64,000 nucleotides of DNA from CAZDCD01 sp964503885 (GCA_964503885.1 CAZDCD010000001.1:1-64000), one strand, 5' to 3'. Positions 35,452 to 44,701 are shown, numbered from the stretch's first letter. Translations and numbers: made by a program. The notes: generated by a model from the sequence alone, not told the origin.

Positions 35452-36879
35452 ATGGATGCACGATCTACAGCTTTGCAAGCATTTCACAGAATATTTACCG
35501 GGTTGATACTCTTCATTTCCTGCCTGGAAACAAATGGACAAATCCCTTTGCCCCAGTCCGTATCGGCCGATACATTCACTGTACAAACCTCGGATTCATT
35601 TTATTATGCTGCCGGAAGCATTACTGTTGCAGTCGGAAGCACTCTCATCATTGAAAAAGGTACTGAACTGCGATTTCCTCAAAGCAGCGGACTGATTGTT
35701 AACGGCTCACTCAGGGTAAACGGGACGATAGATTCTGTAGTGTTGTTTACTTCAACTGATTCTGCCAGCAGGTGGAATTACATAACCACGAACAATGCAG
35801 ACATAGAACTGCATTATTTGAATATCGAAAAGGCATCGCGTTTTCTGGTATCAGTAGGAGGAGAATTGCGTGTATACCATTGCAGGATTGAAGACACATA
35901 CGGAGGAATAGGGTACGATTGTATCGGCATACACGATGCATCCTATGTAGAAGTCGGGGATTGCGAACTGCATGGAAATCCGGCTATGCCAAGGATTGAC
36001 GCGATTGATTGTGACGGAATATCGGGAGGTAAATTTCTGAACAATTCTATTTTTGATTTTGAAGACGACGGCGTGGATATCGGAACGCAATCTTCAGATG
36101 TTCTCATCTCCGGCAATTATATTTACAATTGCAATATGGGGGTGACCGTAGGTGAAAATTCCTCGGCCTATGTATTGCGCAATTTCATTATTTCATGCGA
36201 TGCCGCTGTGCAATCTCATACCGGCGCTACCACCACGGTCAATCACAGTGTTTTTTACAAAAATATGAAATGCCTTGAATTACATCACGCATCAGATGCC
36301 AGCTCAGGAGGTACCATGATAGTCTCAAACAGCATATTTTCAGATACTGACGGACCTTTATTCACGCTTCAGGCAAATTCGCAGCTAACTATTGATTATT
36401 CCCTTTCAGATACCGATACCCTTCCGGGCGAATCGAACCTGTTCGGAGATCCGCTATTTCTCAATCCCGATACGAGTAACTTTCATGTAAGCATGAATTC
36501 TCCATGTATAAATTCCGGTGACCCTTCCGAGCCACTGGACTCTGCAGGTGGTTATGCCGATATCGGAGTATACGAATACCACGGACTGATACCTACTGAC
36601 CTGACCGGAGATCCGGGACACAATTTTGCTCCGGGGACATATGCCCATCAGAAACTATGGGTTTATCCCAATCCTGCAGATCATACCATTAATATACAGG
36701 TACCTGATCAGATGCCCCGGTATAAAGTAGTAAATTTAAGCGGACGTTGCCTGATGCATGGAGAACTTAAACCTGGGATCAACAGCCTGAATATTGAAAA
36801 GCTGCACAGTGGGACTTACCTGCTTGTGGTTACTGACAGCAGGAACGGGGTATATAGCGAACTATTCGGAAAATATTAA
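35452..36879 (+). CDS. Type IX-secreted right-handed beta-helix protein
   Basis: 475 residues. After a signal peptide (hydrophobic LFISCLETNG region, cleavage near NGQ) come many short repeats of the parallel beta-helix type (SGLIVNGSLRVNGTI, FLNNSIFDFEDDGVDIG, ISGNYIYNCNMGVTVGENS), as in pectate-lyase-like and 'right-handed parallel beta-helix' proteins. I saw no clear catalytic residues. The C terminus (LWVYPNPADHTINI to SELFGKY) is a type IX sorting domain. It starts 10 bases after the second CotH gene and completes the operon of three cell-surface or secreted proteins. Confidence 0.86.
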   Translation: MDARSTALQAFHRIFTGLILFISCLETNGQIPLPQSVSADTFTVQTSDSFYYAAGSITVAVGSTLIIEKGTELRFPQSSGLIVNGSLRVNGTIDSVVLFTSTDSASRWNYITTNNADIELHYLNIEKASRFLVSVGGELRVYHCRIEDTYGGIGYDCIGIHDASYVEVGDCELHGNPAMPRIDAIDCDGISGGKFLNNSIFDFEDDGVDIGTQSSDVLISGNYIYNCNMGVTVGENSSAYVLRNFIISCDAAVQSHTGATTTVNHSVFYKNMKCLELHHASDASSGGTMIVSNSIFSDTDGPLFTLQANSQLTIDYSLSDTDTLPGESNLFGDPLFLNPDTSNFHVSMNSPCINSGDPSEPLDSAGGYADIGVYEYHGLIPTDLTGDPGHNFAPGTYAHQKLWVYPNPADHTINIQVPDQMPRYKVVNLSGRCLMHGELKPGINSLNIEKLHSGTYLLVVTDSRNGVYSELFGKY

Positions 36880-37118
36880 ATGCACTTTATGCTTGTTGAA
36901 TGTCAGTTCCTGCTAAAAATTTCCTTTTATCTGCTTTGAACTGTTTTTCCTGACAGGACCTGGCACCTTCGGGCCTCAATTTTTCTACTGCTTCATTGTT
37001 CCTGCCAGAAAGTTACTCAGGACGAAACTATTAAAATAATCCGGCATAATTTTTAGTTTAAGGCTGTATTTGCGAATGATTCACTTGAAAATTGGAAATC
37101 CTTCTAAAGTGCACTGCA
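36880..37118. other. Gene-free spacer after the beta-helix gene
   Basis: 239 bases in which I see no gene and no convincing terminator; short C/G-rich complementarity around 36965-36980 followed by ATTTTT is too weak to call. Confidence 0.3.
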
Positions 37119-37244
37119 TCAGTTAAAAATGACATATCCCAGGACCAGCCAGATCAATCCTTTGAGCAAAAAAAACAACAGTGCCAGAATGCCGTATTTT
37201 TTTATCCAGGGAATTTTGTCAAGCACCGTACAAAATCTGTTCAT
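37119..37244 (-). CDS. 41-residue single-span membrane protein
   Basis: A short frame starting MNRFCTVLDKIPWIKKYG, followed by one long hydrophobic helix (ILALLFFLLKG LIWLVLGYVIF) with an internal Lys-Gly. Positive charges before the helix suggest an N-terminus-inside topology. The composition and hydrophobic periodicity are unlike neighbouring noncoding sequence. There is no gene on the opposite strand that it could be a shadow of. Function unknown; small proteins of this shape often assist larger membrane complexes, but nothing here shows a partner. Confidence 0.55.
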   Translation of the reverse strand: MNRFCTVLDKIPWIKKYGILALLFFLLKGLIWLVLGYVIFN

Positions 37245-37747
37245 CCTTAGGGTATATTTATACCGGTTTAACATGCAAATAACGCAAATGTTCAACCCTT
37301 ATCCTTGAAATTTTATACCCGTAAATCTGAAACCTTACCGGAAAAGAACCAATATTCAATCTGCGTATACCTCGAAAAGCCCGTGTCAGGTTTAGAATTT
37401 ATTTCCACAATCTAAATTTAACTTGAGTTCAGTATAATAAATATTTTTGTCTTATACAATATGATCAACAAGATTTAAATTCTTACTGGTTAAAATACTC
37501 TTATAGGGGAAACCCCGGAGGGGTTAAATATGAATAGCTTAATAACAACAATATAGCACATTTGAATTCAAATTTTTATTTCGAACTCACGTTAAATTTA
37601 ATTTCTTCAGGAATAAGACATCTGACAACGCATATGGATTTAGTCTGTGACTCAGAAGGAATAACATCTCCCATAACTTTTTAACAATATCGTTATCAAC
37701 TCAATAGAAAATATTACCTTTGCATTGCTAAACGGAAATCCTCTCAT
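37245..37747. other. AT-rich spacer with one palindromic repeat-like element
   Basis: No gene seen in these 503 bases. AACCCCGGAGGGGTT (37511-37525), preceded by GGGGA and followed by AAATATGAATAGC, looks like a copy of the short palindromic intergenic repeats found in many Bacteroidota genomes, but only one copy is in the window. The acyl-CoA ligase promoter lies at the right end. Confidence 0.4.
37715..37722 (+). promoter_or_regulatory. -7 box before the acyl-CoA ligase gene
   Basis: TACCTTTG followed by C matches the Bacteroidota -7 consensus and lies 25 bases before the ATG. The -33 element is not well defined. Confidence 0.45.
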
Positions 37748-39394
37748 ATGCTTACCGAAAATTTCATCGACTATCTTGAAAACAGCATCAGAAAAAACTG
37801 GTCGTTGTACGCTTTATCAGATTACAAAGGGGAACGCTTTACTTATGGCGACTCCGCTTCGTATATTCTCATGTTCCATCGTTTTTTCACAGAGCTTGGT
37901 ATAAAAAAAGGTAACAAGATTGCACTAATTGGTAAAAACTCGGCACGCTGGGGAATCGTATACCTGGCTGTTGTGTCTTATGGCGCTGTGGTGGTACCAA
38001 TACTCCCTGACTTTAAACCCGATGATATCCATAATATCATAAACCATTCCGATTCTGTGATCCTTTTTTGCGGCGAGGGCATTTTTAATGAGATCAATCC
38101 TGGTAAACTCGACAATATAACAGGTATAATTTCCGTGAATACCTATGATCTCATTCACTCAAAAAAGGAACACGTTAAAAAAGCTTTCAATAAGTCATCA
38201 CTTGCAAAAAATACTCAGGAAATTACCGGCAATCCCAATGATTTTAAACTCCCGGAAATTGCAAACAGTGAACTCGCCGTGATAAGCTATACTTCAGGTA
38301 CAACAGGTTTTTCCAAGGGAGTGATGCTGCAGCACAACAGCCTGGCAGCTAATGTGCGGTTTGCCCAGAACAATATGCCCCTGAAGTCCGGTGATCCGAT
38401 CGTATCTTTTCTGCCCCTGGCACATACCTTTGGTGCGGCATTTGAGTTTTTATTCCCCTTTTCCACCGGATGCCATATCACCATCCTTACGAAAACTCCT
38501 TCACCGCAGATTATCATGCAGGCATTCCAGGATATCAAACCTGCCCTGATCTTATCGGTACCTCTGGTCATTGAGAAAATTTATAAAAAACAGTTGATGC
38601 CGGTTATTTCAAAGATCAGTATGAAAATCATGCTGAGAATACCGGGTCTGAATTCGTTGATCCGCAGCAAAATAAACAAAAAATTAACAGCCGTTTTCGG
38701 GGGCAATTTCAGCGAAGTGATCATTGGTGGTGCTGCATTAAACCTTGAAGCAGAGACATTTTTCAGGAAAATAAAATTCCGGTATACTGTTGGCTACGGC
38801 ATGACCGAATGCGGACCACTCATCAGCTATGCTTCTTGGACGACCAACAAACTCGGATCCGCCGGAAAAGCAGTAGATACCCTTGAGGTAAAGATAGATT
38901 CTACTGATCCTCAACGAATTGTAGGAGAAATCGTCCTGCGGGGTGAAAATGTAATGCTTGGATATTACAAAAACGAAAAAGCCACAAAGGAAATCATTGA
39001 TGATTCGGGCTGGTTGCATACAGGTGACCTGGGACTCATCGATATAGACGGCAATATTTTCATTAAGGGAAGAAGCAAAAGCCTTCTTCTGGGAGCCAAC
39101 GGAAAAAATGTATATCCCGAAGAGTTGGAAGCCACACTGAATAATAAATACTGTATTGCAGAGTCGCTCATAGTCCAGAGGGGTGAAAAGCTTGTTGCCC
39201 TCATTTACCCTGATAAGGAAACTGTTGAAGCCAACAATATTTCAGCCGAGGAACTGAAGAGTCTTTTTGATAATCATCTCAGGGATGTAAATGCAGGCCT
39301 GCCTCAATACATGAATATTTCGAGGTACGAAATTCACCACGAGGAATTTGCAAAAACTCCCAAGAGAAGCATTAAGAGGTTTCTTTATAATTGA
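37748..39394 (+). CDS. AMP-binding long-chain acyl-CoA ligase-like enzyme
   Basis: 548 residues of the adenylate-forming superfamily. The phosphate-binding loop is YTSGTTGFSKG (~182-192), motif A5 is VGYGMTECGP (~347-356), A7 is GWLHTGDLG (~420) and A8 includes KGRSKSLLLGANGKNVYPEELE; a Lys near the C terminus (KTPKRSIKRF) completes the site. It activates a carboxylic acid as the acyl-AMP and then acyl-CoA. Its length and motif spacing match the short long-chain fatty acyl-CoA synthetases of Bacteroidota; the chain length preferred cannot be read. It is alone in its transcription unit. Confidence 0.9.
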   Translation: MLTENFIDYLENSIRKNWSLYALSDYKGERFTYGDSASYILMFHRFFTELGIKKGNKIALIGKNSARWGIVYLAVVSYGAVVVPILPDFKPDDIHNIINHSDSVILFCGEGIFNEINPGKLDNITGIISVNTYDLIHSKKEHVKKAFNKSSLAKNTQEITGNPNDFKLPEIANSELAVISYTSGTTGFSKGVMLQHNSLAANVRFAQNNMPLKSGDPIVSFLPLAHTFGAAFEFLFPFSTGCHITILTKTPSPQIIMQAFQDIKPALILSVPLVIEKIYKKQLMPVISKISMKIMLRIPGLNSLIRSKINKKLTAVFGGNFSEVIIGGAALNLEAETFFRKIKFRYTVGYGMTECGPLISYASWTTNKLGSAGKAVDTLEVKIDSTDPQRIVGEIVLRGENVMLGYYKNEKATKEIIDDSGWLHTGDLGLIDIDGNIFIKGRSKSLLLGANGKNVYPEELEATLNNKYCIAESLIVQRGEKLVALIYPDKETVEANNISAEELKSLFDNHLRDVNAGLPQYMNISRYEIHHEEFAKTPKRSIKRFLYN

Positions 39395-39825
39395 TCTGCC
39401 GGTTAAAATAAGGTCTGGACCCTGATGTTCTGAGCTTATCCGCTAAATGCACGTTTTCAATTTTAGAGTGATAACAGAATGTCTGAAACCTATGGTAATT
39501 AAGAGAAACAAAAAACAGTATCCCTAATCCGGAATTTCATGGCAAAAGGGAAGATCCTGTGTGCAGTGTCGGAATATAGCAGGAAAAGATAACCGGTAGT
39601 GGAAAGATTAGTAACTGCATTAATTTGCAAAAAGCAGTGGCAAAATAATTGTTAAGAGATACATCTCAATGATGAAATGAAACATCACAACAAGGAAGAA
39701 ACCTTTGCTGGATGGACAGGACTAAACACAAAACACGAAACTTGAACCCTAAACCTGTTTACCGACAGCTTCCTACGTGTCTGTCGTCAGGCAGGACATA
39801 AAGGCCTGAAACAGGAACTCTTATC
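39395..39825. other. Gene-free spacer with a short heptamer-like tandem repeat
   Basis: No gene recognised in 431 bases. From 39724 to 39758 the sequence runs in degenerate seven-base units (AAACACA, AAACACG, AAACTTG, AACCCTA, AACCTGT), like the heptamer arrays that occur between genes in many Bacteroidota. GTCTGTCGTCAGGCAGGAC next to it is weakly palindromic. Confidence 0.35.
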
Positions 39826-40428
39826 CTACCCGATGGTTTTTTTGGGCACAGTTTTCTTCTGGCCGGCTGCTTTGGTATTTGCCTTTTGTAAGGATGCTTT
39901 CCCGGTTGCTGCCTTACTAATAGCAGCAGCTTTTCTGGTTAAGGGAGGTTTTTTCGATTTATCTTTTACCTCTTCGGTCCCGGTAAGATTTTCTGCCGCC
40001 TGATCGCCGGCGCTTCCGTTTTCGGATTCCTTTTCCGAATCCTCTTCAAAATCGAGCATTTGGTGTTCATGGAGGATATTGTACCACTGCATGATCTTCC
40101 TGATATCTGAAACATATACATTTTCACGGTCGTAGTTAGGCAGTATTTCGGCCAAATAATTCTTTAGCTCCTCATTACCGGATTTGGGATCGATGGCTTT
40201 GCCGTCCCCCTCTTTTTCCCTTATGCTCTTTATCACTTTGCGGAGGGGAACTTCTTCCTCATCGGTATAAATGGCAATATCTTCAAGGGCGCTGACCTTT
40301 GTGGTTGCACTAACGAATGTTCTTTTCTTGTCGGCAAATGATTCAACTATAATACCGTTTCGTCCCTGCGAAATGTACTTAAACAATCCGCTATGACCTG
40401 AAATTGCTAAAACCTCTTTTAATTTCAT
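39826..40428 (-). CDS. DUF5606 protein with basic tail
   Basis: 200 residues. The N-terminal ~140 residues (MKLKEVLAISGHSGLFKYI, IIVESFADKKRTFVSATTKVSALEDIAIYTDEEE, NVYVSDIRKIMQWYNILHEH) match DUF5606, a domain confined largely to Bacteroidota and of unknown function. Residues 150-200 are rich in Lys and Ala (KAAAISKAATGKASLQKANTK-like), resembling histone-H1-type nucleic-acid-binding tails, and preceded by an acidic patch. Last gene of the leftward nusB-coaE cluster, 95 bases after the J-domain gene. Confidence 0.87.
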   Translation of the reverse strand: MKLKEVLAISGHSGLFKYISQGRNGIIVESFADKKRTFVSATTKVSALEDIAIYTDEEEVPLRKVIKSIREKEGDGKAIDPKSGNEELKNYLAEILPNYDRENVYVSDIRKIMQWYNILHEHQMLDFEEDSEKESENGSAGDQAAENLTGTEEVKDKSKKPPLTRKAAAISKAATGKASLQKANTKAAGQKKTVPKKTIG

Positions 40429-40523
40429 AGATTCTAAATAGATGGAAAAAGTTTTTCAAAAATAACACACTTCTTTTAATTTCAAGATAAAAATATTCCT
40501 TTTAAAAAACAATAGCACAATTT

Positions 40524-41243
40524 TCATACTATTCCTCTGCTTTTCTTTAACGCATTATAGGCTTCGTTTATTTTCTTAAACTTTTCATTTGCCTTGGCTT
40601 TGATATCCTCTCCAAGGTAAGCTACCTTATCGGGATGGTGTTTAACTGCCATTTTCCTGTAGGCCTGCTTAATTTCCTCATCTGTTGCCGAAGGTTCAAT
40701 ATCGAGCATCTTATAAGCCCAGTCAGAGGATTTTACAAACATTTCCTTCAACGATGCCATATCATTTTGCTCAATACCGAGAAACCCCGAGATTTTCAAT
40801 ATCAGGGCAAATTCAACCTGATCGACCTGACCATCGGCATCAGCAATACCAAGCAAAAAATGGACCAGCTGCATGCGAGATGCATAGTCCATCCTCTGTC
40901 TTATTTGCAGGCATACTTCGCTAACCGGGATATCCTGTTTAAGAATGTCCCGCAGCATCTGCAATGCTTCTGATGCAGTTTCGGGACCAAAAGATTGAAT
41001 GAAATATTTTTTAACATAGTCGAGTTCCGACTTCATCACCCTTCCGTCTGCTTTCATCACTGAAGCAATAAGTACCAGAAGGCTCGCTATGAAATCACCT
41101 GTAGTTGTGGTTCTGTCAGAAACCGGCATGTCATGTTGTGTGGTATCGATAAGTGATCCGAAAGCAAATCCCAGTATCGCACCAAGCGGGCCTGCAAAAG
41201 CCCAGCCAAGTCCAGCTCCTATCCATTTTCCAAATTTCGCCAT
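40524..41243 (-). CDS. DjlA-like co-chaperone: TerB plus J domain
   Basis: 239 residues. A glycine-rich hydrophobic N-terminal segment (GAGLGWAFAGPLGAILGFAFGS) is probably a membrane anchor, as in DjlA. Then comes a TerB-like helical domain (~45-165; MKADGRVMKSELDYVKKYF, LLGIADADGQVDQVEF) and a C-terminal J domain (~175-239) with the HPD tripeptide in KHHPDKV. It would stimulate a DnaK-type Hsp70 at the membrane. It begins 11 bases after coaE and is probably cotranscribed. Confidence 0.92.
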   Translation of the reverse strand: MAKFGKWIGAGLGWAFAGPLGAILGFAFGSLIDTTQHDMPVSDRTTTTGDFIASLLVLIASVMKADGRVMKSELDYVKKYFIQSFGPETASEALQMLRDILKQDIPVSEVCLQIRQRMDYASRMQLVHFLLGIADADGQVDQVEFALILKISGFLGIEQNDMASLKEMFVKSSDWAYKMLDIEPSATDEEIKQAYRKMAVKHHPDKVAYLGEDIKAKANEKFKKINEAYNALKKSRGIV

Positions 41244-41254
41244 CTTAAACCGGT

Positions 41255-41845
41255 TTAATTATCCAGAGCAATTAGTTCGTTGTGAATTTCCAGTACCTGT
41301 GGAAGCAAGGGTGTTTTTTCATCATTGTGTATCACGTAATCTGAACGCCGTATTTTTTCTTCTTCGTCCATCTGGTTATTCATCACATTGAGTATTTTTT
41401 CACGGGTCATCCCCTTACGGTTTAATAAACGTTTTATTCGCAGTTCAGTTGGGGCCGATACCGCGATGAACCTGTCGAAAAATTTGCTTGCACCGCTTTC
41501 AAACAGTATAGCAGCTTCCTGCATTATATACCTGCTGGCAGGCAATGAAGCCATCCACTTAAAAAAATGGTCTCTCACTCTTGGATGGATTATGAGGTTC
41601 ACTTCCGCAAGCAATTCCGGATTGCTGAATATTACCGAGGACATCTTCTCCCGATCCAGTCCGTTTGCCGTATAAATTTCTTTTCCGAGCAGTAGCTGCA
41701 ATTCATCCCTGACTGCAAGATCGGTATCAGCAATAATCCTCGCCTGATCATCTGCATGGTATACCGGAATGCCGAGCCTTCTGAATATTCCGGCCACAAT
41801 GGTTTTACCGCTGCCGATTCCTCCCGTAAGACCTATTTTCAACAT
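41255..41845 (-). CDS. coaE: Dephospho-CoA kinase
   Basis: 196 residues; phosphorylates dephospho-CoA in the last step of coenzyme A synthesis. The P-loop is GGIGSGKT (8-15); VYHADDQARIIADTD, HPRVRDHFFKW and EAAILFESGASKFFD follow in family order. Its first 41 bases overlap the end of the YbbR gene in another frame, so translation of the two is probably coupled. Both genes belong to the nusB-DUF1573-yajC-ybbR-coaE cluster. Confidence 0.95.
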   Translation of the reverse strand: MLKIGLTGGIGSGKTIVAGIFRRLGIPVYHADDQARIIADTDLAVRDELQLLLGKEIYTANGLDREKMSSVIFSNPELLAEVNLIIHPRVRDHFFKWMASLPASRYIMQEAAILFESGASKFFDRFIAVSAPTELRIKRLLNRKGMTREKILNVMNNQMDEEEKIRRSDYVIHNDEKTPLLPQVLEIHNELIALDN

Positions 41846-42866
41846 TCAGTTCATTTATATAATCCACATTTCCTGGATTGACTCTAACATCATAAACATA
41901 CTTGGGCGTATCCAGCAGCATAACTTTCAGCTTACTGCTTAACGACCGGTCAATGCTATTATAATCCACGGCCGGAATGAACATATCGGGATTAACCTTA
42001 TCGTAGTTGCTTAGTGTAATTCTGTAGCTAATTCGTACTGTACCCGGAAAAGTTTTCATGACCAGGGAATCGGGAACATTAACCGGGACTATGGGAACTA
42101 CCTCTGTGGTTTCGGTATACTTGTCCACAGGGATATAGACCCTTACCTTTTCGCGGTTATAATTCAGCTGCCTTATGGTCACCAGTGCAACCGATTTATC
42201 TGTCGAATCAACCAGGTATGACAAGTCTATTGCCCTGGTATTTACCCACCTGATGGTGTCGAGTACCGATTCCGCACCGGTTGCGATGATGCTGTCCGGT
42301 ACAGTATAAATAGCTCCATTAAGTGCGTATTGCTTTGCAAGTAAATTTTCGGGATCCTTAATGACAACCTTCACGGCCACTTTCCTTGTCACCACATCCA
42401 CAAAATGGAAAAATAAGGTATCGGGTGATATGCTTAATATCCTGATGTTTTCGAGATCCTCAGCAAGAAATTCCTTTACCTGGTTTGTGAGGATATAAAA
42501 TGAGTTATTTTTTGATTCACGCATGGAGAAAGACTCCACATTAAATCTCAATGCATTGATATTCAGGTGAATCTGATGCATAAAGATCTTAAGGCCGGTA
42601 GCCTGAACTTTGAGTGTGAGTTTTTTAGGCAGGTTTCCGACAAGTATTTTGTTTTCAGGCAGTTTTGAATATTTTACCGGATAGGAGATTTCGGCTACAT
42701 AGGTTTCGTTCAATGCCCGGATGAACCAAAAGATAAAGGCCAGCAGAATGAAGAAAAGAAATATAAGTAACCTGCGCTGGTACTTTTCCTTAAACGTAGC
42801 GTACAGTCCAGGCAATCTTTCAGCCAAAACACTGAGACGTAAATTAATGCGTTCCTGTAAATTCAA
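41805..42866 (-). CDS. YbbR-like membrane-anchored protein
   Basis: 353 residues. One N-terminal membrane segment (LLIFLFFILLAFIFWFI, ~33-49), then an extracytoplasmic region with several YbbR-type beta repeats (YPVKYSKLPENKILVGNLPKKLTLKVQ; ATGAESVLDTIRWVNTRAIDLS). YbbR/CdaR proteins regulate the diadenylate cyclase CdaA in Firmicutes; no cyclase gene adjoins here, so that role is only an analogy. Located between yajC and coaE, as in other Bacteroidota; overlaps coaE by 41 bases. Confidence 0.87.
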   Translation of the reverse strand: MNLQERINLRLSVLAERLPGLYATFKEKYQRRLLIFLFFILLAFIFWFIRALNETYVAEISYPVKYSKLPENKILVGNLPKKLTLKVQATGLKIFMHQIHLNINALRFNVESFSMRESKNNSFYILTNQVKEFLAEDLENIRILSISPDTLFFHFVDVVTRKVAVKVVIKDPENLLAKQYALNGAIYTVPDSIIATGAESVLDTIRWVNTRAIDLSYLVDSTDKSVALVTIRQLNYNREKVRVYIPVDKYTETTEVVPIVPVNVPDSLVMKTFPGTVRISYRITLSNYDKVNPDMFIPAVDYNSIDRSLSSKLKVMLLDTPKYVYDVRVNPGNVDYINELNVENRSYGRNRQR

Positions 42867-42928
42867 AATACGAAGAGTTTAAAGCATACTGCAAATATAC
42901 CTTAAACTCTCTAAATTCAACCATTATT

Positions 42929-43258
42929 CTATTTCTGATCTTTCCCGATATCACTCGAATCTTTCAGCAATGCATTCTTATCGATCTTTAATAAAACATT
43001 ATTGCCACAGTCAATGGTCACGACTCTTTCGCTGATGTTATTAATTTTTCCGTAAATACCGCCTGTAGTGATAACATGGTCACCCTTTTTAAGGGCTTCC
43101 CTGAAATTGCGCAGCTCTTTCTGCTTTTTCGATTGCGGCCTGATCATAAAAAAATACATCACCACAAAAATCAACAACATCATGATATAAAATGACATTG
43201 GATTGGATTTTCCGCCCTGGGGCGAAGCCATCAGAATTACATTTAATAAATCTATCAT
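42929..43258 (-). CDS. yajC: Preprotein translocase subunit YajC
   Basis: 109 residues: one membrane helix (SFYIMMLLIFVVMYFFMI, ~22-39) followed by the YajC signature RPQSKKQKELRNF and DHVITTGGIYGKI. A member of the SecDF-YajC complex that supports Sec-dependent export. The N terminus has an extra hydrophobic, proline-containing lead before the helix. It lies between the DUF1573 gene and ybbR on the same strand. Confidence 0.94.
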   Translation of the reverse strand: MIDLLNVILMASPQGGKSNPMSFYIMMLLIFVVMYFFMIRPQSKKQKELRNFREALKKGDHVITTGGIYGKINNISERVVTIDCGNNVLLKIDKNALLKDSSDIGKDQK

Positions 43259-43318
43259 TTTCGTATTGTATTAATTATTGTTATTTCCTATTATATCCGC
43301 TGCGAATGTAAGGATAAT

Positions 43319-43717
43319 CTACCCGTCTCCTGAATTTATTTTAACCATGATATTCTTTCGCTGCTTCCCGTCTTTGTTTGCACTATCGAATTTCACTTCA
43401 AGTTCCGAAGTCGCCCCGGGCAGTCTAATTTCCCTTTCCCAGTCAGGAACAGTGCATCTGCATCCGGCATTAACCTGCAAAATTTTCAGTCCGGCACTTC
43501 CCTTATTCCTGAATTTAAAGTACATGCCAACAATCTCATCCTGAATTATTTCTCCCAGATCAATTTGCTGGGTTTTAAATTCAATACCCGGTCTGCTGGT
43601 GCTGTTCCTGTTGCTGAGGGATTGGTCTGGCCCTGGATTTTTGCATGCACCGGTAAAGAGTATGAATACCAGAATACCAACAAACAACAACGTCCCATCC
43701 AAAAAAACAATCTGCAA
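43319..43717 (-). CDS. DUF1573 lipoprotein, C terminus cut by a stop
   Basis: 132 residues. N-terminal lipoprotein signal (LFVGILVFILFTGAC, Cys in the lipobox) and one DUF1573 Ig-like domain (FKTQQIDLGEIIQDEIVGMYFKFRN, AGCRCTVPDWERE, LEVKFDSANKDGKQRKNIMVKIN). The frame stops at TAG (43319-43321) after NSGDG, yet the next 15 codons read IILTFAADIIG followed by four Asn and TAA at 43271. That tail looks like the missing last beta strand, so the stop is either a recent nonsense mutation or a base error. Role of the family unknown; located between nusB and yajC as in relatives. Confidence 0.85.
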   Translation of the reverse strand: MQIVFLDGTLLFVGILVFILFTGACKNPGPDQSLSNRNSTSRPGIEFKTQQIDLGEIIQDEIVGMYFKFRNKGSAGLKILQVNAGCRCTVPDWEREIRLPGATSELEVKFDSANKDGKQRKNIMVKINSGDG

Positions 43718-43750
43718 AGTAAGACAAATTATTTATAAACAACAAATTGA

Positions 43751-44701
43751 TCAGTTCTCGCCAATAAGTCCCCTCCCCTGCTTCCTTATCTGATTATTAT
43801 CTTTAAGGTATTTTATAACCTTATCGAGCACCCCGTTTATAAAAATACTGCTTTTGTTTGTACTGTAGTACTTTGCAATTTCAAGGTATTCATTAAAGGT
43901 TACTTTAGTCGGTATCGAAGGAAATTCCGTGACCTCTGCAATAGCAAGCTGAAGGATAAGAATATCCATGAATGCAATGCGTTCGATCTCCCAGTTCCTG
44001 GTATATTCCTTTATCAGTTCAAGGTATTCATCTTTATGCAAAGCTGTTTTCCTGAACAATTTTTTCACAAAATCAATATCATCATCATTCTTAAATAAAG
44101 GTAAAAGGGCGGCATTCCCGCCGTCTTCTTCCCTGAAACCCTTAATTGTTTTAAGAATAATGCTGATTACAAACTCGACTTCATCGTTCCAGTAAATGCT
44201 CTGTTCTTCAAGGTTTACGTACAGGTCTTCACTTGCGGCAATAACATCAGTAAATATGTTGTATAAGATCTTCTTATCTTCATCGTATGAACGGTCGGGA
44301 TTGTTCATGTATTCCCCGTACACACCCGACGATTTGATATTCTGAAAGAGCTTCCTGATCAGCCCGGGGTAATTCACCCAACTCATTTTGTGGTTATTGA
44401 TATAACTTTTAAGCTGCTGATTATTCCTGATCTGGGCAATGATTTTATTATCCACGAATTTAGTATTGGGATGAAGATCATCGTCGGTCGGAAAGTTTTT
44501 CTGGCTGGCAATTTCAATACGACTGAGTGCGTGGTCGGCAATATCGGTAATCAGGATAAAAAGGTAGTGATAGAGTTCATAGGTCTTATGTATACTATAA
44601 AAAAGTTCTTTTTCAGCTTTATTTATATTTCCATCAGCATTTTTATAATAGGCATATAAAAGCTGCAATATTTTAATTCTTAGAATCCTTCTGCTTATCA
44701 T
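43751..44701 (-). CDS. nusB: Transcription antitermination factor NusB (long Bacteroidota type)
   Basis: 316 residues, roughly twice the E. coli protein. The N-terminal half (LRIKILQLLYAYYKNADGNINKAEKEL) is a helical extension typical of Bacteroidota; the C-terminal half carries the NusB core (ERIAFMDILILQLAIAEVTEFPSIPTKVTFNEYLEIAKYYSTNKSSIFINGVLDKVI). NusB binds boxA RNA with NusE in rRNA antitermination. It is the first gene of the leftward cluster that continues to DUF5606. Confidence 0.93.
   Translation of the reverse strand: MISRRILRIKILQLLYAYYKNADGNINKAEKELFYSIHKTYELYHYLFILITDIADHALSRIEIASQKNFPTDDDLHPNTKFVDNKIIAQIRNNQQLKSYINNHKMSWVNYPGLIRKLFQNIKSSGVYGEYMNNPDRSYDEDKKILYNIFTDVIAASEDLYVNLEEQSIYWNDEVEFVISIILKTIKGFREEDGGNAALLPLFKNDDDIDFVKKLFRKTALHKDEYLELIKEYTRNWEIERIAFMDILILQLAIAEVTEFPSIPTKVTFNEYLEIAKYYSTNKSSIFINGVLDKVIKYLKDNNQIRKQGRGLIGEN

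Noticed and set aside
37505..37535. Calling the AACCCCGGAGGGGTT palindrome a defined repeat family
   Set aside because: Only one copy is present in the window, so membership of a dispersed family cannot be shown here.
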